From: Rhizorhapis sp036570425
GTDB taxonomy: Bacteria; Pseudomonadota; Alphaproteobacteria; Sphingomonadales; Sphingomonadaceae
Direction: 5' to 3'
NCBI GenBank assembly: GCA_036570425.1
Contig: DATCYF010000022.1
Location: 124,001 to 188,000, forward strand
DNA length: 64,000 nucleotides
The notes under the pieces were generated by a model. It was not told where the DNA came from and searched no databases. It saw only the letters and a program-made list of their open reading frames with translations. Position 1 is the first letter of the stretch. Each line of letters opens with the position of its first letter. Shown piece after piece: positions 25,221 to 32,869 of this stretch. The translations under genes were made by a program, and so were the position numbers.

Positions 25221-25952
25221 TCAGAACGCATCCTTGGCCGCGCGCCGCGCCGCAAGCTCGGACGGGTCACTGGCGCGCATGAAGGGATTGGTAGCAAGCT
25301 CCAGGGCAATGCTGGTTGGAATCGTCGCTTCGCCGTTGGATCGGGCTACGTCGACTTCTGCCATCCGGTGACGGATCGCTTCATTGCCCGGCTCGGCCAC
25401 CAGCGCGAAGCGGCCATTGCTTTGCGTATATTCATGCGCGCAATAAACCAGGGTTTCCGGGTTCAGGCGCGACAGGCGCTGCATGTTCACGAACATCTGT
25501 TCCGCCGTCCCTTCGAACAGGCGGCCGCACCCCATGGCGAAAAGCGTGTCTCCAATGAAGATCAGCGGCTCGTCAGGCATGTGATAGGCAATATGCCCGG
25601 CCGTATGCGCCGGCACTTCGATGACATGCGCGGCGTGTTCGCCCAGCATGACCGTGTCGCCCTCCTTCACTAACCGGTCCAACGTAGGAATCTTCGCCGC
25701 TTCGGCAGCGGGTCCAGTGACGCAGCAGCCCGTAGCGGCCTTGATCTCCGCATTTCCGCCGGTGTGATCAGGATGCCAGTGAGTGTTCCAGATCTGGGTG
25801 ATGCGCCACCCCTTCTCCGCCGCTGCTTCAAGCACAGGGCCGGCGACCGCGGGATCGATTACGGTTGTTTCATCACTCGCCGGATCATGCGCTAACCAGA
25901 CATAATTGTCGCTGAGGACGGGAACGCGAAGGATGTCCAGACCCATCACCAC
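25221..25952 (-). CDS. gloB: Hydroxyacylglutathione hydrolase (glyoxalase II)
   Basis: GloB hydrolyses S-lactoylglutathione to D-lactate and glutathione, completing methylglyoxal detoxification. The 243-residue protein is a metallo-beta-lactamase-fold enzyme with the THWHPDH metal motif at residues 57-63. The bridging aspartate is in FIGDTLFAMGCGR, and the C-terminal histidine is in VYCAHEYTQSN with the glyoxalase II substrate-binding region after it. Its first codons overlap the end of gloA by 7 bases, so the two steps of the pathway are encoded in one operon. Confidence 0.95.
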   Translation of the reverse strand: MVMGLDILRVPVLSDNYVWLAHDPASDETTVIDPAVAGPVLEAAAEKGWRITQIWNTHWHPDHTGGNAEIKAATGCCVTGPAAEAAKIPTLDRLVKEGDTVMLGEHAAHVIEVPAHTAGHIAYHMPDEPLIFIGDTLFAMGCGRLFEGTAEQMFVNMQRLSRLNPETLVYCAHEYTQSNGRFALVAEPGNEAIRHRMAEVDVARSNGEATIPTSIALELATNPFMRASDPSELAARRAAKDAF

Positions 25953-26362
25953 TCCCCTGTATTGGACATGGATGCCCAGGGCTCCGCTGGTTCCAGCTGG
26001 CCGTCCTGCAGCAGTTCGACAGAGATATTGTCCGGCGTGCGAACAAAGGCCATGTGTCCATCGCGGGGCGGGCGATTGATCGTGACGCCGGCATCCATCA
26101 GTCGCTGACAGGTTTCGTAGATATTCTCGACCTGGTAAGCGAGATGCCCGAAGTTGCGACCGCCGGAATATTCCTGCGGATCCCAGTTATAAGTGAGCTC
26201 GACCTGCGCATCCTCGTCACCGGGCGCAGCAAGGAAGACGAGCGTGAAGCGTCCTTTCTCGTTATCCGTCCGCCGCCGTTCCTGAAGGCCCAAGAGATTG
26301 AAAAATCTGACAGTTTCGTCGATGTCCCTGACACGGATCATGGTATGCAGATATTTGGGCAT
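25946..26362 (-). CDS. gloA: Lactoylglutathione lyase (glyoxalase I)
   Basis: GloA converts the hemithioacetal of methylglyoxal and glutathione into S-lactoylglutathione. The 138-residue vicinal-oxygen-chelate protein carries the four metal ligands in the expected places: His6 (KYLHTMIRV), Glu55 (QVELTYNW), His73 (FGHLAYQV) and Glu116 (ISVELLQDG). This pattern matches the nickel-type bacterial enzyme. It is upstream of gloB in an overlapping pair and is divergent from a SIMPL protein gene, with a 101-base gap that holds both promoters. Confidence 0.95.
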   Translation of the reverse strand: MPKYLHTMIRVRDIDETVRFFNLLGLQERRRTDNEKGRFTLVFLAAPGDEDAQVELTYNWDPQEYSGGRNFGHLAYQVENIYETCQRLMDAGVTINRPPRDGHMAFVRTPDNISVELLQDGQLEPAEPWASMSNTGEW

Positions 26363-26463
26363 GTAAGAAACTCCCTTCGTCGCACGTCAGCAACGGTTCA
26401 CTTCGCTTGTCCCAGAAGCGTTCCGTCCGAAAATAAGATCAATAGAGGGAAAGGAAAAGTGCC

Positions 26464-27186
26464 ATGAACGGAATGTGGAGCGAAAGCAGGTATAAAGTCA
26501 TTCTGCTTGCCGTCGCGATGTTGTCCCTTGCGATAATCATCGGCGGCTATTTGCTTGGCGACGGCCTGCTCAGGGCACGACAGGCGGACCGTTCCGTGAC
26601 GGTGAAGGGTCTGGCGGAAAAGAACGTGACCGCCGATCTTGCCACATGGAATCTCAGCTTTTCCAAGCAGGGCTTCGACATAAACGATGTTCAGTCCGCG
26701 ATCGATCATGATGCGAATGAAATCCGCGCTTTCTTCAAGACCATGGGCTTTCCCGACAATGCGCTGAGCACGGCAGGCGTCAACGTCAATCAATGGTATG
26801 ACAGCAATCGAGGCGTGAACAATGTCACGATCCGGCAGCGCATCCAGCTTCGCACCACGGACATCGCGCGTGCGCGAAAAGCCTTTGCGCGGCAGTTCGA
26901 TCTCGTTCGTCGCGGCATAGCGTTGGAGGAAGGTTCGGGCATGGTTTACAGTTTCACAAAGCTCAATGACATCAAGCCTGCCATGGTGGCCGAAGCAACG
27001 AAGGATGCGCGCAAGGCCGCGGAACAATTCGCCCAGGACAGCGGCACGGGCGTAGGCGGCATCAAAAGCGCGACGCAGGGCTATTTTTCCATCGGCGCGC
27101 GCGATGGTGACGACATGGGCAATGGCGCAGATTCACCCTATAAGAAGGTCAGGGTGGTAACGACCGTGGATTTCTATCTCGACTGA
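26464..27186 (+). CDS. SIMPL domain (DUF541) protein
   Basis: This is a 240-residue protein with an N-terminal membrane anchor or signal (VILLAVAMLSLAIIIGGYLLG) and a periplasmic SIMPL domain. The domain begins RSVTVKGLAEKNVTADLATWNLSF, then shows RAFFKTMGFPDNALSTAGVNV and ends with the repeated VRVVTTVDFYLD. SIMPL proteins form ring-shaped oligomers; E. coli YggE is linked to oxidative-stress tolerance, but no enzyme activity is established. The ATG at 26464 has GGAAAGG upstream. The gene is divergent from gloA-gloB and converges on a TPR gene. Confidence 0.85.
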   Translation: MNGMWSESRYKVILLAVAMLSLAIIIGGYLLGDGLLRARQADRSVTVKGLAEKNVTADLATWNLSFSKQGFDINDVQSAIDHDANEIRAFFKTMGFPDNALSTAGVNVNQWYDSNRGVNNVTIRQRIQLRTTDIARARKAFARQFDLVRRGIALEEGSGMVYSFTKLNDIKPAMVAEATKDARKAAEQFAQDSGTGVGGIKSATQGYFSIGARDGDDMGNGADSPYKKVRVVTTVDFYLD

Positions 27187-27236
27187 GCCGGGGGAACCAT
27201 GAGGCATCATGTGCTGACTTACCGGAATTCCATAGA

Positions 27237-27266
27237 TCGTCATCCCCGGTCGCGCGGGGATGACGA
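27237..27266. repeat. Perfect palindrome between convergent genes
   Basis: TCGTCATCCCC (27237-27247) and GGGGATGACGA (27256-27266) form a perfect 11-bp stem with an 8-base loop. It lies between the stops of the SIMPL and TPR genes. It could serve as a bidirectional transcription stop. The GTCATCCC/GGGATGAC core also resembles palindromic repeats common in alphaproteobacterial genomes. There is no T-run. Confidence 0.6.
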
Positions 27267-27275
27267 CGAAAGATA

Positions 27276-28127
27276 TTACTGAGGTTCCGACGCCTTCGCT
27301 TCCCCCGCAAGCTGAGCCAGACTCGCGGTCGCGGCCTTGCCCGCCGGGCTGTCGGGAGCCACCTTCACGGCGCGTTCCCAAGCCAATTTTGCCACGTCAT
27401 CCATGCCGCTAAGGACGGCGATATTGCCTTCCTCCAGCGCAACAGATGCATCATCGGGGGAAAGCGCCACTGCCTGCGCAATGTGTTCCTGTGCCACCGG
27501 CAGATTATCCATGCGCCGCGCTAGTGTTGCGGAAAGCAGCCATGCGAGCGGGTCCTTCGGAACTTCGGAAAGCGCCTTGTCGATATCAGGCCGGGCTTCG
27601 GCCAGCTTATCCATCGCGACGAGCGCGCGGGCACGATCAAGGTAGATTTCGCCTTTCTCCAGCCCGTCGGGAATACCGCGCGCCAGAGCCGCATTGAAAT
27701 ACGTCCTGGCCTTGTCCGGTTGCTCTCCGGCCAGAGCAGCGTTGCCCGCCTGCGCCCAAAGCTGGCCGCTCGTGGGATCGCGCGCGATATCGGCTTCGTC
27801 GGCGGCTTGCTGAAATGCTGTCATCGCGGGAAGCCAACGCTTCTGCTCCGCATAGGCAAAGCCCAGGCATTGCCGGGCCAGGTACCCGCCACCCGCGATA
27901 CGCCACTGCTCCGCCCATTTGGCACCAGCTTCGGGACTGTCAATGGCGGCGTCAAGGCAGGCATTGAACTTCTGCTGCATTTCGGGGGGCTGAGTAAACG
28001 CCGGTTTCGACAATGTTTTGGTTTCGGCGTTCCGTGTCTCGGCAGCCTCCCGGCGCTTCCGGTCCATGACGATTTCAGCTTCGGGATTGGCTTGGGCGGC
28101 AAGCGCCAGTACCACGGCAAGGATCAT
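27276..28127 (-). CDS. Exported tetratricopeptide repeat protein
   Basis: This is a 283-residue protein with a short signal-like start (MILAVVLALAAQANPEAE). A basic and polar segment (residues 20-45) precedes at least five TPR-type helical repeats. These include LGFAYAEQKRWLPAMTAFQQAADEAD, AALAGEQPDKARTYFNAALARG and ARRMDNLPVAQEHIAQAVALSPD. It is likely periplasmic and used for protein-protein contacts. Its ATG overlaps the stop of the upstream alpha/beta hydrolase (ATGA), so the two are translationally coupled, but no joint role is obvious. Confidence 0.78.
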   Translation of the reverse strand: MILAVVLALAAQANPEAEIVMDRKRREAAETRNAETKTLSKPAFTQPPEMQQKFNACLDAAIDSPEAGAKWAEQWRIAGGGYLARQCLGFAYAEQKRWLPAMTAFQQAADEADIARDPTSGQLWAQAGNAALAGEQPDKARTYFNAALARGIPDGLEKGEIYLDRARALVAMDKLAEARPDIDKALSEVPKDPLAWLLSATLARRMDNLPVAQEHIAQAVALSPDDASVALEEGNIAVLSGMDDVAKLAWERAVKVAPDSPAGKAATASLAQLAGEAKASEPQ

Positions 28128-28864
28128 ATCGACTCCGGAAGAGTTGCAACCGCTTCGATCAGGCGCGCAATATCCTGATCGCGCGACAATCGGTGGTCGC
28201 CATCCTTAATCAGGAGCGTCTGCACATCGGCTGAACGAAGCTGTTGCGCCAGTGTTATGGCGTAGCGCCAAGGCACGACCTCGTCGCGCTGCCCGTGCAG
28301 CAGGCGCACCGGACAATCAACAGCAATGGTGCCGTGGAGCAGCCGGTTCGCTTCGCCCGAATGCCAGAAAGCCTTGGTCGTCACTTTGGGCGCATCGCCA
28401 TATTCAGAGGGTTCTTCAATGCGGCCCTCGCGCAGAATTTGCAATTTCTGTTCCTGCGTAAAGCCCCAGTCCGTAAAATCCGGCGCGGCGGCTATCCCGA
28501 TCAGAGCCGATAGCCGCTCCGGCCGCGCACGCGCCACCAGCAGCGCCAGCCAGCCGCCCATGGAAGAGCCGATAAGAACGAACGGTCCTTCGACCAGACT
28601 GTCGATCAGAAAAAGAACATCATCACGCCATTGTGTCAGCGTGCCCTCCTCCAACAGGCCTTCGCTCACGCCGCATCCCGAATAATCGAGCCGCAGCATC
28701 GCGCGTCCGTTCGCCTCCGCCCAGACATCGAGTGCGGTCGCCTTGCCCCCTTCCATATCGGACATATATCCAGGCAGAAAAATCAGAGTGGGTCCATGCC
28801 CCGGACGGTGACGATAAGCGAGGCGAAGCCCGTCCGGGCGGGCGAGATAGAATGGTTCAGTCAT
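28124..28864 (-). CDS. Alpha/beta hydrolase
   Basis: This is a 246-residue cytoplasmic hydrolase of the alpha/beta fold. The oxyanion segment is LIFLPGYMSDMEGGKA near residue 28, the nucleophile elbow is LIGSSMGGWLALL near residue 97, the acid region is LLHGQRDEVVPW near residue 188, and the catalytic histidine is in DGDHRLSRDQD near the C-terminus. It resembles small esterase or palmitoyl-protein-thioesterase-like hydrolases of the ABHD10 type seen in alphaproteobacteria. Substrate unknown. It is divergent from thrS. Confidence 0.8.
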   Translation of the reverse strand: MTEPFYLARPDGLRLAYRHRPGHGPTLIFLPGYMSDMEGGKATALDVWAEANGRAMLRLDYSGCGVSEGLLEEGTLTQWRDDVLFLIDSLVEGPFVLIGSSMGGWLALLVARARPERLSALIGIAAAPDFTDWGFTQEQKLQILREGRIEEPSEYGDAPKVTTKAFWHSGEANRLLHGTIAVDCPVRLLHGQRDEVVPWRYAITLAQQLRSADVQTLLIKDGDHRLSRDQDIARLIEAVATLPESI

Positions 28865-28995
28865 GACCGGGCCTTATGGCAAGTCTTAGCGATCACGTCC
28901 AACCGCTTGACTCGGGCACCATCGCCATACAAGGCGTGTGTGTTTCACCACAAAATTGATTGTTCATTATTAAGTTGAAAGTTTCACCTGACGCC

Positions 28996-31005
28996 ATGAC
29001 GCAAATGCTCAAGATCCGCCTTCCCGATGGTAGCGTGCGCGAAGTCGCGCCCGGCACTACCCCGGCGGATATTGCCGCTGCGATTGGCCCAGGGCTCGCC
29101 AAGGCTGCGCTGGCGGCAAAGGTCGACGGCGAACTGCGCGATCTGAACCGCCCGCTGGAAGCAGATGCTGACCTGGCCCTGGTGACGGCACGGGATGAGG
29201 CGGACGCGCTGGAACTGGCGCGACACGATTTCGCGCATGTGCTCGCTGAAGCGGTGCAAAGGCTTTTTCCCGGAACGCAGATCACGTTCGGCCCTTCGAC
29301 CGAAGATGGCTTTTATTATGACTTCGCACCCAGGGACCGGCCCTTTACCGACGAAGACCTCCCCGCCATCGAGGAGGAGATGCGCCGCATCATCGCCGCT
29401 GACAAGCCTCTGCGGCGGGAAGTATGGTCGCGCGAGGACCTGATTGCCCGCTGGATGGCGGAAGGCGAGACGTTCAAGGCCGAATGGGCTGCTGAACTTC
29501 CCGAAGATGAGGATATCACGGTTTACTGGTCAGGCGGCGACTGGCTCGACATGTGCCGCGGACCGCATCTGGCCTCCACTGGCAAGCTCGACCCGCAGGC
29601 ATTCACGCTGACGCGGGTTTCGGGCGCATATTGGCGTGGCGATCAGAAGAATGCGATGCTGTCCCGTATTTACGGCACGGGCTGGCTCAACAAGAAACAG
29701 CTTCAGGCGCATCTGACGCGGCTTGAGGAAGCGGCGAAGCGGGATCATCGTAAGATCGGCGCGGAGATGGACCTGTTCCACCTGCAACAGGAAGCACAGG
29801 GTTCCGTTTTCTGGCACCCCAAGGGCTATATGCTGTGGCGCCAGTTGGAACAGTATATGCGCCGCAAACTGGACGCCGCAGGCTATCAGGAGGTGAAGAC
29901 GCCGCAGCTCATGGACGCGCGGCTGTGGGAAGCCTCCGGCCATTGGGGCAAATATCGCGAAAATATGTTCGTGGTGCCCGATGAAGTGCCCAACACGGAA
30001 GAGGACCAGCCAGTCTTTACCGGCGAGGGCGACCTGATGGCGCTGAAACCGATGAACTGCCCAGCACATGTTCAGGTGTTCCGTCAGGGGATCAAATCCT
30101 ATCGCGACTTGCCGCTGCGCATGGCGGAGTTCGGCTGCTGCCACCGGAACGAGCCGCATGGCGCGCTTCACGGCATCATGCGCGTGCGCCAATTCACGCA
30201 GGACGACGCGCATATCTTCTGCCGCGAAGACCAGATCGTGGAGGAAACGCGCGCCTTCTGCGATTTGCTTGATTCAATTTATCGCGATCTTGGCTTTGCC
30301 AGCTACTCCATCAAGCTGGCGCTACGGCCGGAAAAGCGCTTCGGCACGGATGAGATGTGGGACAGGGCGGAGCAGGATCTGCGCGATGCGGTGCGACTCG
30401 CCGGTCGCGACGGACCTGAATATGGCTGGGAGGAACTGCCGGGCGAAGGCGCTTTCTATTCACCCAAGCTTGAATTCCACCTGACCGATGCGATTGGACG
30501 GACGTGGCAGTGCGGCACGTTGCAGCTTGATTATGTGCTGCCTGAACGGCTTGATGCCTCCTATGTCGGCGAAGACGGGGCCAAGCATCGCCCCGTGATG
30601 CTCCACCGCGCCATCCTGGGCACGTTCGAACGCTTTATCGGCATATTGATTGAGCACCATGCCGGGCGATTCCCTCTGTGGTTGGCACCCGTGCAAGCGG
30701 TCGTCGCGACCATTGTTTCCGATGCCGATGCTTATGCACTACAGGTCGTGGAGAAGCTGAAAGCAGCGGGTATCCGGGTCGAGGCGGACCTGCGCAATGA
30801 AAAGATCAATTACAAGGTTCGCGAGCACAGCCTGGCCAAGGTGCCCAACCTTCTCGTCATCGGGAAACGGGAGGCCGAAGAAGGCAAAGTAGCTCTGCGT
30901 ACATTGGGCTTAGACGGCCGCCAATCCGTGCTGCCCCTTGAAGAAGCGATCGCCCATCTTGCACAAGAGGTCTTGCCACCCGATATTGAGGCCGGTCCGA
31001 TGTGA
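28996..31005 (+). CDS. thrS: Threonyl-tRNA synthetase
   Basis: ThrRS charges tRNA-Thr and edits mischarged serine. The 669-residue protein has, in order, a TGS domain (residues 1-62, LKIRLPDGSVREVAPG), the editing domain with HDFAHVLAEAVQ and the distal CRGPHLASTGK, and the class II core with motif 2-type RMAEFGCCHRNEP and the zinc-site MNCPAHVQVF. A C-terminal anticodon-binding domain ends in LRTLGLDGRQSVLP. I chose the ATG at 28996; the frame extends 12 codons further upstream, and an ATG at 29005 is also possible. It is followed by infC, as in many bacteria. Confidence 0.96.
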   Translation: MTQMLKIRLPDGSVREVAPGTTPADIAAAIGPGLAKAALAAKVDGELRDLNRPLEADADLALVTARDEADALELARHDFAHVLAEAVQRLFPGTQITFGPSTEDGFYYDFAPRDRPFTDEDLPAIEEEMRRIIAADKPLRREVWSREDLIARWMAEGETFKAEWAAELPEDEDITVYWSGGDWLDMCRGPHLASTGKLDPQAFTLTRVSGAYWRGDQKNAMLSRIYGTGWLNKKQLQAHLTRLEEAAKRDHRKIGAEMDLFHLQQEAQGSVFWHPKGYMLWRQLEQYMRRKLDAAGYQEVKTPQLMDARLWEASGHWGKYRENMFVVPDEVPNTEEDQPVFTGEGDLMALKPMNCPAHVQVFRQGIKSYRDLPLRMAEFGCCHRNEPHGALHGIMRVRQFTQDDAHIFCREDQIVEETRAFCDLLDSIYRDLGFASYSIKLALRPEKRFGTDEMWDRAEQDLRDAVRLAGRDGPEYGWEELPGEGAFYSPKLEFHLTDAIGRTWQCGTLQLDYVLPERLDASYVGEDGAKHRPVMLHRAILGTFERFIGILIEHHAGRFPLWLAPVQAVVATIVSDADAYALQVVEKLKAAGIRVEADLRNEKINYKVREHSLAKVPNLLVIGKREAEEGKVALRTLGLDGRQSVLPLEEAIAHLAQEVLPPDIEAGPM

Positions 31006-31140
31006 AGAGTTGCCGAACGGCAACGGAGCGCGATATTTCCGCTATGGTGGAGATGGCGCCCCCTTTTCCGTTGGCCTGAAAAACGGTAAATTCACCAGAA
31101 TCATTGAACCATCACTATAATTACGACAGGAGATACTGCT

Positions 31141-31689
31141 ATACGTCCCCCAATGACCCGCCGCCCCTTGGCGCCGCCGCCTCCCAAAAATGGTCCGCGT
31201 TACAATGAGTTCATCGCCTCGCCGAAGGTGCGGGTGATTGACGAGAATGGCGAAAATCTGGGCGTGATGTTTACGCAGGAAGCGATAGAACAAGCTGCCG
31301 GGGTGGGCCTGGATCTGGTGGAGGTGTCCCCGAATGCCGATCCGCCCGTCGTAAAGTTTCTGGACGTCGGCAAATATAAGTACGAAGCCCAGAAAAAAGC
31401 CAACCTGGCGCGCAAATCACAAAGGACGCAGGAGATCAAGGAGATCAAGATGCGTCCCAACATCGATGACCATGATTATGAGACCAAGATGAAGAAGGTC
31501 CATAGCTTCATTGGCGACGGCGACAAGGTGAAGATCACGCTGCGCTTCCGTGGTCGCGAACTGTCACACCAACAGCTTGGCATGGCGCTGCTTCAGCGGG
31601 TTGCAGAGGATACGACCGAAGACGCGAAGGTTGAAGCCTATCCGCGTATGGAAGGCCGTCAGATGCTGATGGTGCTGTCGCCGAAATAA
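31141..31689 (+). CDS. infC: Translation initiation factor IF-3 (probable ATA start)
   Basis: IF-3 keeps the 30S subunit free and checks start-codon pairing. The N-terminal domain has GPRYNEFI, VRVIDENGENLGVM and GLDLVEVSPNADPPVVKFLD. The linker KKANLARKSQRTQEIKEIK and the C-terminal domain (DHDYETKMKKVHSFI, VKITLRFRGRE) follow. The first ATG is at 31153, but AGGAG (31129-31133) is 19 bases from it. It is only 7 bases from an in-frame ATA at 31141. infC in E. coli and many bacteria starts with a rare codon (AUU) as part of autoregulation, so I place the start at ATA. With the ATG the protein would be 178 residues; from the ATA it is 182. Confidence 0.93.
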   Translation: MRPPMTRRPLAPPPPKNGPRYNEFIASPKVRVIDENGENLGVMFTQEAIEQAAGVGLDLVEVSPNADPPVVKFLDVGKYKYEAQKKANLARKSQRTQEIKEIKMRPNIDDHDYETKMKKVHSFIGDGDKVKITLRFRGRELSHQQLGMALLQRVAEDTTEDAKVEAYPRMEGRQMLMVLSPK

Positions 31690-31710
31690 TACTGAATAGG
31701 TCTGATCGAA

Positions 31711-31736
31711 TGTGCTCCTGAAGAGTCAGGAGCACA
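31711..31736. terminator. Hairpin between convergent infC and msrA
   Basis: TGTGCTCCTG and CAGGAGCACA form a perfect 10-bp stem with a 6-base loop, 22 bases past the infC stop and 29 bases before the msrA stop. No T-run follows on either strand, so it may stop transcription weakly or protect the RNA 3' ends. Confidence 0.55.
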
Positions 31737-31764
31737 GGGTCGCAGAACGCTGAATCCAGTTTGA

Positions 31765-32466
31765 TCAGGCCGCCGCCTTTTCCTTATACCATTGCGGAAA
31801 GAATTTTTTCAGCGCCGACAGCTTGGGCCGATCCCAATGCATAATGTAGGGATGGCGCGGATTGTTCTTCATGAAGTCCTGATGATAACTCTCCGCCTCA
31901 TGGAATCCACGAAAAGGTTCGATGCGGGTGACGATCTTACCTGCCCAAAGACCTGATTTCTGAAGCTGCGCCAGATAGGCGCCAGCCGCCTTCCCCTGCC
32001 CTGCATTCGTGGGGAAAAGCGCGCTGCGATATTGGGTTCCGTGATCGGGGCCCTGATGATTAAGCGTGGTGGGATCGGCAACAACCGAAAAGAAAATCCG
32101 CATCAGGTCACCATAGCTGACGACCTTGGGATCATAAGTGACGCGAACCGCTTCGGCGAAACCAGTACGGCCAGTGCTGACCCGCTCATAGCTGCCTGGC
32201 CTGCCCGGCGCGCCGCTATAGCCGGAAACCGCCTGGCGGACGCCCTTCACATGAGAAAACACACCCTCCACGCCCCAAAAGCATCCCCCTGCAAAAACAG
32301 CGTTTTCCAGTTTCTGCTGGGATGGAGCATCCACCTGCGGCTTTGGCGCCAGCACTGCCTCTTCAGCCGCAAACGCCAGGGGTATGGAAAGATTGTCATG
32401 CCCGGCGAACCAAAGCCCGCCCAGCAACACCGCGCCCAATACCGCCAGTAGCGGAGGCGCGCGCAT
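31765..32466 (-). CDS. msrA: Exported peptide-methionine (S)-S-oxide reductase MsrA
   Basis: MsrA reduces S-methionine sulfoxide in proteins. The 233-residue protein carries the catalytic GCFWGVEGVF (Cys62) and the conserved YSGAPGRPGSYERVSTGRTGFAEA and GTQYRSALF phrases. GFHEAESYHQDF near the end marks the C-terminal family part. Unlike standard cytoplasmic MsrA, it starts with a hydrophobic segment (LLAVLGAVLLGGLWFAG) and a linker of about 35 residues, so it is probably periplasmic or anchored to the inner membrane. A 50-codon membrane-protein gene ends one base before its start codon and is likely coupled to it. Confidence 0.92.
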   Translation of the reverse strand: MRAPPLLAVLGAVLLGGLWFAGHDNLSIPLAFAAEEAVLAPKPQVDAPSQQKLENAVFAGGCFWGVEGVFSHVKGVRQAVSGYSGAPGRPGSYERVSTGRTGFAEAVRVTYDPKVVSYGDLMRIFFSVVADPTTLNHQGPDHGTQYRSALFPTNAGQGKAAGAYLAQLQKSGLWAGKIVTRIEPFRGFHEAESYHQDFMKNNPRHPYIMHWDRPKLSALKKFFPQWYKEKAAA

Positions 32467-32467
32467 G

Positions 32468-32620
32468 TTATGAGTTCAGCGCGGCTATGGCAGCTGCGGG
32501 GGCACCCCTATCTCGCGGAAGCGATTCATCGCCGCTGCCAAAAGTAAAAACGAGCACTGCACCAAGCACAAAGCCGCCAAAAAAATTACGGAAAAGATCG
32601 GATTTGAACATTGCGGCCAT
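32468..32620 (-). CDS. Small single-pass membrane protein coupled to msrA
   Basis: A 50-codon open frame on the minus strand begins at ATG 32620, with AAAGGTG 6 bases upstream. It ends in TAA exactly one base before the msrA ATG (TAACATG). The predicted protein has a positively charged N-terminus (MFKSDLFRN), one hydrophobic helix (FFGGFVLGAVLVFTFG) and a polar, alanine-rich tail of about 20 residues, so the N-terminus should face the cytoplasm. An internal ATG at 32611 is a second possible start. It is too short for routine gene calling. The combination of ribosome-binding site, coupling distance and membrane layout supports it, but no homologue can be checked here. Confidence 0.55.
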   Translation of the reverse strand: MAAMFKSDLFRNFFGGFVLGAVLVFTFGSGDESLPRDRGAPAAAIAALNS

Positions 32621-32869
32621 GACGGCACCTTTCGGTATTCTATTTTCTGAAGGTTTGTGTGGGCCCCATATGGGACGCAGTGAGCATTAGACAATAGCGT
32701 CTGAAGCGCCGCTGAATAATTCCGTCAGGAAGCAGTCATCTTCCGAGAGCCCTTGTACCATATAGCCGAGTTGGTGAGGGGCTGCGCCTTGATGAAGCAC
32801 GCCCCTCACTCACTGCTATTTGATTTGGCGCCCCTGCCGAGCCTTGCTTCTTCCGGGAGAGAGCCGTGA
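32621..32869. other. Intergenic gap with one long hairpin, no gene
   Basis: This 249-base gap separates the end of the aspartate-type aminotransferase gene from the small msrA-linked gene. GTGAGGGGC (32774-32782) and GCCCCTCAC (32801-32809) form a perfect 9-bp outer stem, with partial pairing continuing inside. It could end the aminotransferase transcript, though no T-run follows on the minus strand. The promoter of the msrA pair should lie on the right of it. Confidence 0.45.
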
